Positions 15,503 through 22,613 of a stretch of DNA of 22,652 bases are shown here, in pieces. The stretch's first letter is position 1. Each line of letters opens with the position of its first letter. The DNA lies in IMG/VR virus record IMGVR_UViG_3300021425_000209, positions 1 to 22,652 of that record. One strand, 5' to 3'. The notes under the pieces were generated by a model, which did not search any database, was not told where the DNA came from, and saw nothing but the letters and a program-made list of their open reading frames with translations. The stretch comes from a virus. The translations under genes were made by a program, and so were the position numbers.

Positions 15503-16104
15503 TAGTCTTGATTCTGAGCTGAGATAGAGGCTGCTTGTGCTGCTGATCCTAGTAGAGCACCAAAACCAGCGAGTCTGGAAGCAGAAGCTTGGTTCCTAAA
15601 TTGAGTAGCTTGGTTGGCAGCAGTAGCCAATGTGAGGTCTCGTTCAGCCAAGCCCGAAGACCATGCTAGGTTTACTTGTCTACCCGCTTCACCTGCTTGT
15701 AGGTTATATTGATAAGAAGATTCAGCAGCGTCAAAGTCAAAGCTGGCGAGTTCGTTGAAAGCGGCTGCTTCTTCGGCTTTGAATACGTCAATAAAGTTAC
15801 CGCCAAGCGATGGCATGCTAACACGTTTCTTGGCTAGGTCGGCTTCTAGTTTATCCTGTAGGATGCCGCGTTTAACCTGAGCAACCTGCATAGCTCGGTA
15901 CTTGTTCGCCTCTGCAAGTCCTTGCTGGAAGCGAGCTTGATCGGCTCTGGCGGTTGCGTTGTTAATTGCGACCTGTGCGTTGTACTGACCTTGAGCCTCA
16001 GCAGCATCTGCTGCGTACTCTTGAGCACGTGCTTGGTTCTGGGCAGACCGATACTGGACAAGCCCACTGGCTGCTGTCGCTGCTATTGCTACTGCTGTTG
16101 CCAT
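15502..16104 (-). CDS. internal virion protein, T7 gp14-like position (200 aa)
   Basis: A 200-residue protein, the length of T7 gp14. It starts with a small hydrophobic segment (MATAVAIAATAASGLVQYRS), continues as an Ala/Gln-rich long helix (NQARAQEYAADAAEAQGQYN), and ends with another apolar Ala/Gly stretch (LAGFGALLGSAAQAASISAQ). The middle 'KRGILQDKLEADLAKKRVSM...GNFIDVF' resembles the conserved core of gp14-like proteins. In T7-type phages gp14 enters the outer membrane at infection to form a pore for the other ejected proteins. It begins in a TAATG overlap with tail tube B (16102-16106) and ends in one with the 919-residue protein. Confidence 0.85.
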   Translation of the reverse strand: MATAVAIAATAASGLVQYRSAQNQARAQEYAADAAEAQGQYNAQVAINNATARADQARFQQGLAEANKYRAMQVAQVKRGILQDKLEADLAKKRVSMPSLGGNFIDVFKAEEAAAFNELASFDFDAAESSYQYNLQAGEAGRQVNLAWSSGLAERDLTLATAANQATQFRNQASASRLAGFGALLGSAAQAASISAQNQD

Positions 16105-19100
16105 TAGTTTAGATCCGTTTTAGTGGTTATAGATGCGATAGTCAAGGGGTAAGGCTCTGAATGCTTGATTGTTGGTACGTTGTCCACACCAAAAGTAGAT
16201 CCAGAGACAGGTCTTTCTTTATCGAAACCTGTAAACCCATTACCGATGCCGTAGCTTGGAGAAAGTTCGTTCTTTGTGATGTCGCTCTTAACTCCAACGG
16301 AGTAGCTGAACGAGTTGATGAAAAATGGTTTGATCGAAATAACACGTGCGTTGTCCGATCCGTAAGCTGGCTTGTTCTGGCCGTCCCATGTGGGGAACAT
16401 CATCTTTAGCTCACCTTCGTAAGCGAGACCTACAAGGACTTGCTGTGCGGTGTCTGGATTGTTTATGGTGATCAAGCCACTAGCAGGTACAGTCTGCGTA
16501 CCTTCTGACTCCCCATCTACGACCACGGTGACAACGTCGTTTTCGCTGAACCTAGAGCTAACATCCAAGCTTAGTGCACCAGCGTCTCTCTTTAGCTCAA
16601 GGAAGCTATCCAGATGGTAATAATTGATAGATTGAGCAGACTCGTCGTCTGCCAACGCCTCGTAGTAAACCTGAGTACCGCTTCCTGCGTCAGTTCTCTT
16701 TACAGTTATCCAAAGCTTATCTAGGTCGGACGAGGTGTTTCCGTGCGTTACGTTTACATCCAGCACTGTAGCGTTACTGCCGAGGTCATGCTCAGACCAA
16801 GCGTAGAACTCTTCCTGTCTGTGGTAGGATAGCGAGTACAGCTTACCAGAAACAGTCCTAGTCCATATACGTGGTTGGGGGCTGTGCTGGTATGCGATCT
16901 GAGCTATAGCGTCGTTTACAAAGGTTGGGTAAATTAGCTTCGATACGTCGTTAGACGAACCTCTGGTCAAGTTAGTGTCGTACTTGTACTCAAGAAGTCT
17001 AGTACCAGAACGGTCAGGGTAGAACACGGAAGAACCGATTGTTTCGGCCTGAGCAGCGCAAGGTTCCTCTTCTGAAAGCTCTATTCGTACTGTCTTGGGG
17101 CTGATACCAAACTGGTACTGGTTAGGTACTACGCGGTAGATACCCCCAGAAGTGCCTATGACAAGTTCATTGGCTGCGTTGAGCCAGCGTACACCAGCAG
17201 TTCTGTTAGACAGTTCATAGGTAATTGCGTCTGTGTCCAGTACATCCCCATCATCCTGCGTTAGCTGGAAGCTGAATGTGTCATCTGTTCGGCTAAAGAA
17301 TAAGAAATTAGGCTCTGCGAAAGTACCTCCGTAGATACGACGCTGCTCGAACTTCGTTACAGTTCTTGGATAATTACCAGCGTACCAAGCACCTTTCCTA
17401 AAGCTCTGGAACTCACCGTCATTCTCGAAGTCAAGTGTTCGCTTGTCTCTGGGTACTGCGTTTATCAGTTCTACTTTAAGATCTTTTGCATTGATCCGTC
17501 TGTAGCCCCTCATGTACACATTCCCAGAAGGAAGTGTTCCCATAAAACATCTGCCAACATCAGCATCAGTGAACTCGTTGTTGGTGCTTCGCAGGGTAGC
17601 ATCGTTGGCAATAGTGGTAACAGTCAGTACGCTTGAGGAAGGTGGTACGATAAGCTTACCATCTGCGTTGCTGGATACGTTGTATTCCTCAACAAGTGGT
17701 ACTCCGTCAGCGACACTGTAGCAATCAACTACGTCAAAATTCTTCTGGGTGGACAGGTTGCCTATAACATCCGCAGCGTTACCTGTGTAGGGTGTAAAGT
17801 GGGCACTGTTTCCATGTAACCTAGTTGTACTCCATCCTTGATTGAACGTAGCTGATCTGTTCCCTGTTTGGTTTACGTATCCTGTGGTAACCTTGACCTC
17901 ACCGACTGAGTCTACCCCAGCCATCCAGAGTTCAGTGGGATTCATAATGTAGAACCGATATACACTACCAAAAGTGTAATCGTCGTTCGTTTTAGCACCT
18001 CTAAAGAAATCAACAGGGTGGTCTTCTGTACCACGGTGCTCTTTGATTTGTAACCAGCGAGTAAGGCTGCGTGTGTGGCCGACAACAACGTTGTTGTTGC
18101 GTCTGTCGCTACCCACTCTAATCCACGAGCCTTCGTAACCTTGATTGAATACGGTAGTGTCACAACGAACATGTATATCGTTGTCGGGGACACCATCATA
18201 ACCAAGAGCAGCTATCTCATCTGTATCTGCTGTTTCTTCTGCGTCCAACAGGAATAGCTGGGCAGCAGGGTCTTGGATGTCTACAACAGACTCAACAGGT
18301 TCGATATACACTGTGTCGTTCGTTGGGTCTTCCAAGGTGTAGTTCGCAGAAGTAGCTGCATCTACTACCTTACCTAAGAGTTTCTCACCCTCTAGCTCAT
18401 ACTCAACGTAGAAGTTCTCCCAGTTACCGTCTCCAGCAGCTACAATAGTTGAGAAGTCGTTAGCACTACTCTCAATTTTAAGATAACGCTCGTTCTGCGA
18501 GATGGAGTATTTTGAGTTGCTCTCTTCGGTGTTTGAGATTGGATCAACCGTAAACTCCAGATCTGTTAGGCTCCAGCTAGTATCGCCAAAAACTTCAGCA
18601 CTAGCTGTAAGGGTTCTGGTAACTCCGTTGACATCGAGGGCAGTTAGATTCTTGAGTACACCTCCGTCATCTGCAACAAGCTCTTTAGACTCAGTCGTGA
18701 TGTCAGCCTTGAGCAGCTTAGGCTTGTGTAGCGGGTGTGCGATGTACAATCCATCGGACTCAGCACTAAAGCGAAGCTCATCTAGTTGGGAGGAATTGTA
18801 GGGAGAGTTTACGGTAGAACCTAGTTGGTTCCCATTGGCATCGTAGACCTTGATAACGTTACTGGTGAACTCAGCCCGATACGTAGAATCAGTAGCTAGT
18901 ACCAGATCTACGGTAACTACCTTGTCCTGATCTGCTGTAGTAGATCCGTACCACTTTGTACCAGATCGAAAAACGGCTGGCCCCTGTAGGGATGGGAAAA
19001 AGTTTTTAAAGACACGAGCAGAGTTAGCTACGCGCTTAATATCTAAGCGTCCAAGAATGTAGTCGCTGATAAGACCACCAGAGAAGTCGGACTGAACATT

Positions 19101-19115
19101 GCTATACCTTGCCAT
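16104..19115 (-). CDS. tail tubular protein B (T7 gp12-like nozzle, 1003 aa)
   Basis: A 1003-residue protein. The N-terminus 'FSGGLISDYILGRLDIKR' followed by 'FKNFFPSLQGPAVFRSGTKW' is the hallmark of podovirus tail nozzle proteins (T7 gp12 family), where FSGGxxS..L.GR.D and 'PxxQGP..RRPGT' are conserved. The rest is beta-rich, with later family-like segments such as 'RRIYGGTFAEPNFLFFSRTD' and 'VIGTSGGIYRV'. By family it forms the hexameric end of the short tail, below the gp11-like adaptor. It is somewhat longer than T7 gp12 (about 790 residues), as is usual in marine relatives. Its ATG lies 14 nt inside the end of the tail tube A gene, without a Shine-Dalgarno sequence. Confidence 0.93.
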   Translation of the reverse strand: MARYSNVQSDFSGGLISDYILGRLDIKRVANSARVFKNFFPSLQGPAVFRSGTKWYGSTTADQDKVVTVDLVLATDSTYRAEFTSNVIKVYDANGNQLGSTVNSPYNSSQLDELRFSAESDGLYIAHPLHKPKLLKADITTESKELVADDGGVLKNLTALDVNGVTRTLTASAEVFGDTSWSLTDLEFTVDPISNTEESNSKYSISQNERYLKIESSANDFSTIVAAGDGNWENFYVEYELEGEKLLGKVVDAATSANYTLEDPTNDTVYIEPVESVVDIQDPAAQLFLLDAEETADTDEIAALGYDGVPDNDIHVRCDTTVFNQGYEGSWIRVGSDRRNNNVVVGHTRSLTRWLQIKEHRGTEDHPVDFFRGAKTNDDYTFGSVYRFYIMNPTELWMAGVDSVGEVKVTTGYVNQTGNRSATFNQGWSTTRLHGNSAHFTPYTGNAADVIGNLSTQKNFDVVDCYSVADGVPLVEEYNVSSNADGKLIVPPSSSVLTVTTIANDATLRSTNNEFTDADVGRCFMGTLPSGNVYMRGYRRINAKDLKVELINAVPRDKRTLDFENDGEFQSFRKGAWYAGNYPRTVTKFEQRRIYGGTFAEPNFLFFSRTDDTFSFQLTQDDGDVLDTDAITYELSNRTAGVRWLNAANELVIGTSGGIYRVVPNQYQFGISPKTVRIELSEEEPCAAQAETIGSSVFYPDRSGTRLLEYKYDTNLTRGSSNDVSKLIYPTFVNDAIAQIAYQHSPQPRIWTRTVSGKLYSLSYHRQEEFYAWSEHDLGSNATVLDVNVTHGNTSSDLDKLWITVKRTDAGSGTQVYYEALADDESAQSINYYHLDSFLELKRDAGALSLDVSSRFSENDVVTVVVDGESEGTQTVPASGLITINNPDTAQQVLVGLAYEGELKMMFPTWDGQNKPAYGSDNARVISIKPFFINSFSYSVGVKSDITKNELSPSYGIGNGFTGFDKERPVSGSTFGVDNVPTIKHSEPYPLTIASITTKTDLN

Positions 19116-19713
19116 ATTGACTGTGTGCGTTCAAGAACTGAGAGTTGTCGGCATTGATGTAAGTTTGTGCTGGGCTGCTACGGCCTTCTAGTACACGTGC
19201 TCGTCTAAGAGCCTTGACGTACTGTACATGCAAAATCTCATGTCGGTTCTCAGAGCCTGATAATTCTATACACATGTTCTGGGCCATGTGCAGGCTCAGC
19301 AGTCTAGACAAGAATGGGGGCAGGGTAGAGGCGTTTGTATCTAGGTCAGGGACGTAACTGTAGGAAAATTTAAGTGTTTGCTCTGTGCAATAGAACTTGC
19401 CGTTAGCAAAGCGATAGTCTGTGTAGGCGTAGTCATCTGCATCTTCTACGCCAATAAATAAATTGTAGTCACTCGGAAGAGTAAACTCGTACTTGTGTTG
19501 CTTGAACGTCGTAGACTCAACGCCTGTTAGGGTAATTCTTTTACTGTTGAACTCGAAGATGTTCTCTCCGAACAACTCGTCCACAGCTTGAGCGTAAGCT
19601 CGTGAAGTAATCTCGTAAGTTGTGCTAGTTGTATCACTAGCGTCAAGGTGGTAACTGCCCACCATGCGAAGGGCAGAGTTGATGATTGCTAACTTATTTG
19701 CTTCGGTAGACAT
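19102..19713 (-). CDS. tail tubular protein A (T7 gp11-like adaptor, 203 aa)
   Basis: A 203-residue protein, close to T7 gp11 (196). The N-terminal 'NKLAIINSALRMVGS' helix, the Tyr/Phe-rich middle with 'YEFTLPSDYNLFIGVED' and the late helix 'LPPFLSRLLSLHMAQNMCIE' match the gp11/gp4-type head-tail adaptor fold ('LPP.f..alaa.LA..la..ltg'). By family it forms the dodecameric ring between portal and nozzle. It follows the subtilisin-like gene through a TAATG overlap (19711-19715) and overlaps tail tube B by 14 nt. The order adaptor then nozzle is conserved in T7-like phages and supports the call. Confidence 0.9.
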   Translation of the reverse strand: MSTEANKLAIINSALRMVGSYHLDASDTTSTTYEITSRAYAQAVDELFGENIFEFNSKRITLTGVESTTFKQHKYEFTLPSDYNLFIGVEDADDYAYTDYRFANGKFYCTEQTLKFSYSYVPDLDTNASTLPPFLSRLLSLHMAQNMCIELSGSENRHEILHVQYVKALRRARVLEGRSSPAQTYINADNSQFLNAHSQYGKV

Positions 19714-21158
19714 TAGCTTTCGTACTCAGGGGTTGTCTGACTCTCTGTGTCTTTGGTTGATAAAACTGTAGGAGAACCTAGCGGCTGTAACGTTTCTGTA
19801 CGGTAAGTGATTGTAGTGTCAGTTATACCAGACGGATCAAAAGGAAGACTAGGGTCGATATAAGTAATTTTAAGATTAGAGTTTTGTGATGTGCGCAGCC
19901 TATTATACGCTAGATCCCCTTTATCTCCATCACTTACTGTGGGAGCTACATCGGGGTTACCCATAGTAGCTGAAGACACAGCTATCTCTCTTAAATACTT
20001 ACGCATTTGTGCTGGAGTCGTGGTTGGGTATTTAGACAAAACCATTGCAGCTAAACCAGCAAGTGTGGGACAAGAAAAAGATGTACCGTCAAGTAATGAG
20101 TTATTGTTGGTGAGATGGTTGGAAGTATTTGGAACTGTAACAGGGATGTTTGTACCAGCGACATAGCAATCAACAACTGGCCCTGCATTAGAAGTATCAC
20201 TGAAAAACTCACCACTTAAAAGACAAATTTCTTTTAAGTCTCCAGTGTCTGTTACCTCTGTATTGCCGTCGTTAAACCACGAGTCTAAGTTGCCAACTGT
20301 TATTGTATCTTCATTAGCAAAAGTTGGTCTGTTGTAATAGTGGTTATCAGCGTAAATATACTTTAAAAACGAATTGTTGTAATCAACGCCATTAGGAACA
20401 TCTAGCTTGTTGTATTCATTACCAGCACTAGCAAAGTGTATAACACCAGCATTAGTCATTTCTTCTAATAAAACATCGTCAGTAGGTCTTGGTACTCTGT
20501 GTCTATGAAATTTGGCGAAACCGTTAGGATAGCCAAAGTCTCCTGCTGGCATGTTTTGACCGTCTATAGTGCTGTATGTAGTCCCTCTGAAAGTAAGATT
20601 CTTTACATACTGTAAATTTGATGTTTGACCAAAAGAGTTGACAACTATGGTTGGATTTGAGTTACCCTTTTGTTGGTGAAATAATTTAGGAAGAACCCAG
20701 TAGTGTGAAGAGGATGATATCTGATTTTTTGGGATTATGTAGATGTTAGCTTTAGTAGCTGCACCGTAATCATTGTGACATGCACAAGCTAACACAGATT
20801 CTGAATGAGAAGATCTTGCTGCACTTGTACTGTAATCTACATTAACAGAAGTAGGTGAGTCTGTTAATGATCTCCAATCAAATTGATTTATTCTACTAAC
20901 GCCGCTAGTTTTGTACCCAGCATTATCAGTATATACCATCCCAGCTAGAATAAAAATTATATCTACATTCTCACCTTGACCGTTTGTGCTGTCATAGGTG
21001 TAAGTGTAGTTTTCAGTACCCCCGTAGGATAAGGAAGTAAATGGGTTATTATCACTAGTGTGTCGTATTAAACCCCAGTTTTTGTTGTTGAAGTCTGCGT
21101 GAACTGCTGCGTTTCGTGTACGTGCTAATCGAGTACAAGTTATAGTTTTAGTGGCCAT
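19713..21158 (-). CDS. subtilisin-like (S8) serine-protease-fold protein, catalytic Asp motif degenerate (481 aa)
   Basis: A 481-residue protein with the S8 fold signature. The His motif is 'SSHSESVLACACHND' (His118, in the place of HGTHVA). The oxyanion motif is 'HFASAGNEY' (Asn247). The Ser motif is 'DGTSFSCPTLAGLAAMV' (Ser360). The first motif, normally V-x-V-x-D-[ST]-G, reads 'VDIIFILAGMV': residues 71-73 are LAG, so the usual Asp is missing. There is no propeptide; the fold starts at once with 'NNKNWGLIRHT', as in mature subtilisins, while a separate I9-like gene sits just upstream. Residues about 445-481 form a Thr/Ser-rich tail ending 'TTPEYES'. Its place between capsid and tail genes suggests a virion component or maturation factor. 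It could be an inactive scaffold or could use another acidic residue (Asp66 or Asp78). Confidence 0.88.
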   Translation of the reverse strand: MATKTITCTRLARTRNAAVHADFNNKNWGLIRHTSDNNPFTSLSYGGTENYTYTYDSTNGQGENVDIIFILAGMVYTDNAGYKTSGVSRINQFDWRSLTDSPTSVNVDYSTSAARSSHSESVLACACHNDYGAATKANIYIIPKNQISSSSHYWVLPKLFHQQKGNSNPTIVVNSFGQTSNLQYVKNLTFRGTTYSTIDGQNMPAGDFGYPNGFAKFHRHRVPRPTDDVLLEEMTNAGVIHFASAGNEYNKLDVPNGVDYNNSFLKYIYADNHYYNRPTFANEDTITVGNLDSWFNDGNTEVTDTGDLKEICLLSGEFFSDTSNAGPVVDCYVAGTNIPVTVPNTSNHLTNNNSLLDGTSFSCPTLAGLAAMVLSKYPTTTPAQMRKYLREIAVSSATMGNPDVAPTVSDGDKGDLAYNRLRTSQNSNLKITYIDPSLPFDPSGITDTTITYRTETLQPLGSPTVLSTKDTESQTTPEYES

Positions 21159-21358
21159 TAATCGTCAGTAGTTTCGTTGTTAACAGCCTCAATAAAAGAA
21201 ATACTTCCGTTAGCCATATAAGACTCTATATCTTCGTCATCTACCTCAACAGTGAATACTCTGCTACTGGCAGCTAAGGGATCAGTGACATTATCAAACA
21301 ACTCCAGAACAGTTTGCTTGTCCACACCCTTTGCTACAACTATACGATATTCAGGCAT
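21158..21358 (-). CDS. stand-alone subtilisin-propeptide-like (inhibitor I9-like) protein (66 aa)
   Basis: A 66-residue protein. 'EYRIVVAKGVDKQTVLELFD' at the N-terminus and 'RVFTVEVDDEDIESYMANG' followed by 'SISFIEAVNNE' reproduce the pattern of the subtilisin propeptide/I9 fold: a first strand 'YIVxFKxG', a helix, a strand 'FxVxLDEexxxxL', then 'dPsVxyVEeD'. In that family the propeptide folds the protease and then inhibits it through its C-terminal tail. Here it is encoded separately, directly before the S8-like gene, with a TAATG overlap (21156-21160), so the two are likely made in equal amounts and bind each other. It follows the capsid terminator hairpin; a weak AAAGA is the only ribosome-binding signal. 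The family call is from pattern recall and needs a profile search. Confidence 0.7.
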   Translation of the reverse strand: MPEYRIVVAKGVDKQTVLELFDNVTDPLAASSRVFTVEVDDEDIESYMANGSISFIEAVNNETTDD

Positions 21359-21360
21359 TC

Positions 21361-21405
21361 TTTAGTAAAAGGGAGTAGCCTCCCCCGATACTCAGGGGAG
21401 GCTAC
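21361..21405 (-). terminator. intrinsic terminator after the capsid gene
   Basis: A perfect 11-bp inverted repeat, GTAGCCTCCCC (21375-21385) and GGGGAGGCTAC (21395-21405), with a 9-nt loop. On the - strand it is followed by TCCCTTTTACTAAA, a modest T-run. It begins 8 nt after the capsid stop codon. It probably attenuates transcription so that capsid message exceeds downstream messages, as the terminator after gene 10 does in T7; read-through must feed the tail genes. Confidence 0.8.
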
Positions 21406-21413
21406 GGTTAAGA

Positions 21414-22466
21414 TTAGGATTCGTTACAACGGATCTCACCAGCGACTTCACCCCACATACGAGATGCTTCAGCGCAAAGCTTGAAGTACAAGTAAGGGAT
21501 GTTCTTCTTGGAAGGATCACGCCACATGTCACCCTTAAGTCCAGAACCGATAGACAGTTTCAGAGCTTTAGGAGTTGCAATGATGCAACGACGCTCGTCA
21601 CCACCACCGCCAGTGGAGAGTGGGAGACGCTCAGTGTGGATGAAACGGAAGCCCATGAATGTAGTCACGCTACCTTCAGCAAGGGACTTGCGAACTGCGA
21701 AGTCAGAGCTAACAACTTCAGTGATTCCCAGAAGGTCATCAAGCTGTTTCGCAGAAACGAAGCAGTTAACGATCTCATCTTGGTCAATCGCTTGAAGCTT
21801 AAGCATTGTCCGACGAGCAGCACGAAGCTTTGCGAGGGTAAGACCAGAAGCGGAACCACCGAAGTTAGCACCAACAGAGAAACCTTCGGTTTCACCGCCA
21901 GCAACAACGTAGTCACCTGCTGCTGTGATAGCAGCCGCTCCGTGTCCTTTGGACTTGTCGCCAACAACAATGTTAGTACGATCTTCATCGCCAACACCTT
22001 CACAGAAGGTACGAGTAGTTCCACCAGATTTGCCAACGTAGGCTTCACCGAAGAACTTGTCGATGATGATGTCGTCGATCTTACGCTTACCAGAAGAAAG
22101 CAGAGCTTGTGTGTAAGCGTTCATTGGGTCAGTCAGAACGCGCTTAAGATCCTTCTCATCGACATACTTGCCGAGTTCGTAGTCCTTAAGACCGATCCGA
22201 CGACGACCGTGGTCGATCAGAGAGTTAGGGTTGTCACCATAACGAGTAGCATCCTCTGCCATGTCAGCAGCTACGCCGATACGGTCAAAGTATTGGAACT
22301 CCTCGTTCTGTGATTCTTGCTCGAAAAACGGCTGCAACTTAGACTCGCTTTGCTGGAATGCTTGCTCGAAACCAGCGCGGTAAGCCTGTACGTATGCATC
22401 GTTGATGTCGGTTCCACCCGCAGGTGAACCAGTCTGTGCCATATAGGCAGGATCTGCGTATGCCAT
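21414..22466 (-). CDS. major capsid protein (350 aa)
   Basis: A 350-residue protein with the features of the podovirus capsid family I know as Phage_capsid_2. The N-terminal helix is 'VQAYRAGFEQAFQQSESKLQ'. The core has 'FFEQESQNEEFQYFDRIG', then 'DEKDLKRVLTDPMNAYTQAL' and 'KRKIDDIIIDKFFGEA'. Later come 'LTLAKLRAARRTMLKLQAID', 'CFVSAKQLDDLLG' and 'TTFMGFRFIHTERLP'. These are the places where N-arm, E-loop, P-domain and A-domain of an HK97-type shell are expected. It would form the icosahedral head. It is first in the late virion block seen here, between two terminators, so it should be the most abundant transcript. Its ATG has no Shine-Dalgarno sequence and follows an AT-rich leader. The stop lies just before a terminator hairpin, leaving no room for a T7-like frameshifted long form. 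Confidence 0.9.
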   Translation of the reverse strand: MAYADPAYMAQTGSPAGGTDINDAYVQAYRAGFEQAFQQSESKLQPFFEQESQNEEFQYFDRIGVAADMAEDATRYGDNPNSLIDHGRRRIGLKDYELGKYVDEKDLKRVLTDPMNAYTQALLSSGKRKIDDIIIDKFFGEAYVGKSGGTTRTFCEGVGDEDRTNIVVGDKSKGHGAAAITAAGDYVVAGGETEGFSVGANFGGSASGLTLAKLRAARRTMLKLQAIDQDEIVNCFVSAKQLDDLLGITEVVSSDFAVRKSLAEGSVTTFMGFRFIHTERLPLSTGGGGDERRCIIATPKALKLSIGSGLKGDMWRDPSKKNIPYLYFKLCAEASRMWGEVAGEIRCNES

Positions 22467-22576
22467 AATATTATAAAATAGAAGTTAGAATGAATAGTTT
22501 GCTTTCGATGAGCTACCCTTTCGGACTCTTCTAGTTATAACGTAACCAACGGCCTTCTAAAGCTGCTTTGAGACCC
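22467..22576 (-). promoter_or_regulatory. leader of the capsid gene, possible promoter and small hairpin
   Basis: This 110-nt gap between the upstream terminator and the capsid ATG must contain the capsid promoter or 5' leader. On the - strand a small hairpin is visible at 22528-22510 (GAGTCC, GAAA tetraloop, GGG, 3-nt bulge, CTC), followed by an A/T-rich stretch ending TTTTATAATATT just before the ATG. No Shine-Dalgarno sequence is present. I see AT-rich -10-like words (TTATAAC near 22540-22534) but no convincing -35, and no recognisable single-subunit RNA polymerase promoter. The promoter type is unknown. Confidence 0.35.
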
Positions 22577-22613
22577 AAAAAAGGGCTACCTCAATAATAC
22601 GAGATAGCCCTTT
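22577..22613 (-). terminator. intrinsic terminator upstream of the capsid gene
   Basis: On the - strand the arms AAAGGGCTATCTC (22613-22601) and GAGGTAGCCCTTT (22592-22580) form a 13-bp stem with one G-U pair and an 8-nt loop, followed by a T-run (six T at 22582-22577, three of them in the stem). The G-U wobble forms only in the - strand RNA; the + strand copy would have an A-C mismatch, so the terminator acts on leftward transcription. It closes the gene to the right, whose coding end lies at or beyond the window edge. Confidence 0.85.

Noticed and set aside
21361-21420. A T7 10A/10B-like frameshifted long capsid form
   Set aside because: The stop codon is followed after 8 nt by the terminator hairpin, there is no slippery run at the end of the gene, and no extension frame is available.
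21636-22313. A 225-codon open frame on the + strand inside the capsid gene
   Set aside because: It lies wholly antisense to a well-supported capsid protein and its translation is Ser/Thr/Val-rich with no family resemblance; it reflects codon bias of the real gene.
22500-22530. A ribozyme-like look (GAAA and GATGAG elements) in the capsid leader
   Set aside because: The conserved hammerhead core order cannot be assembled on either strand; only a short bulged hairpin with a GAAA loop remains.
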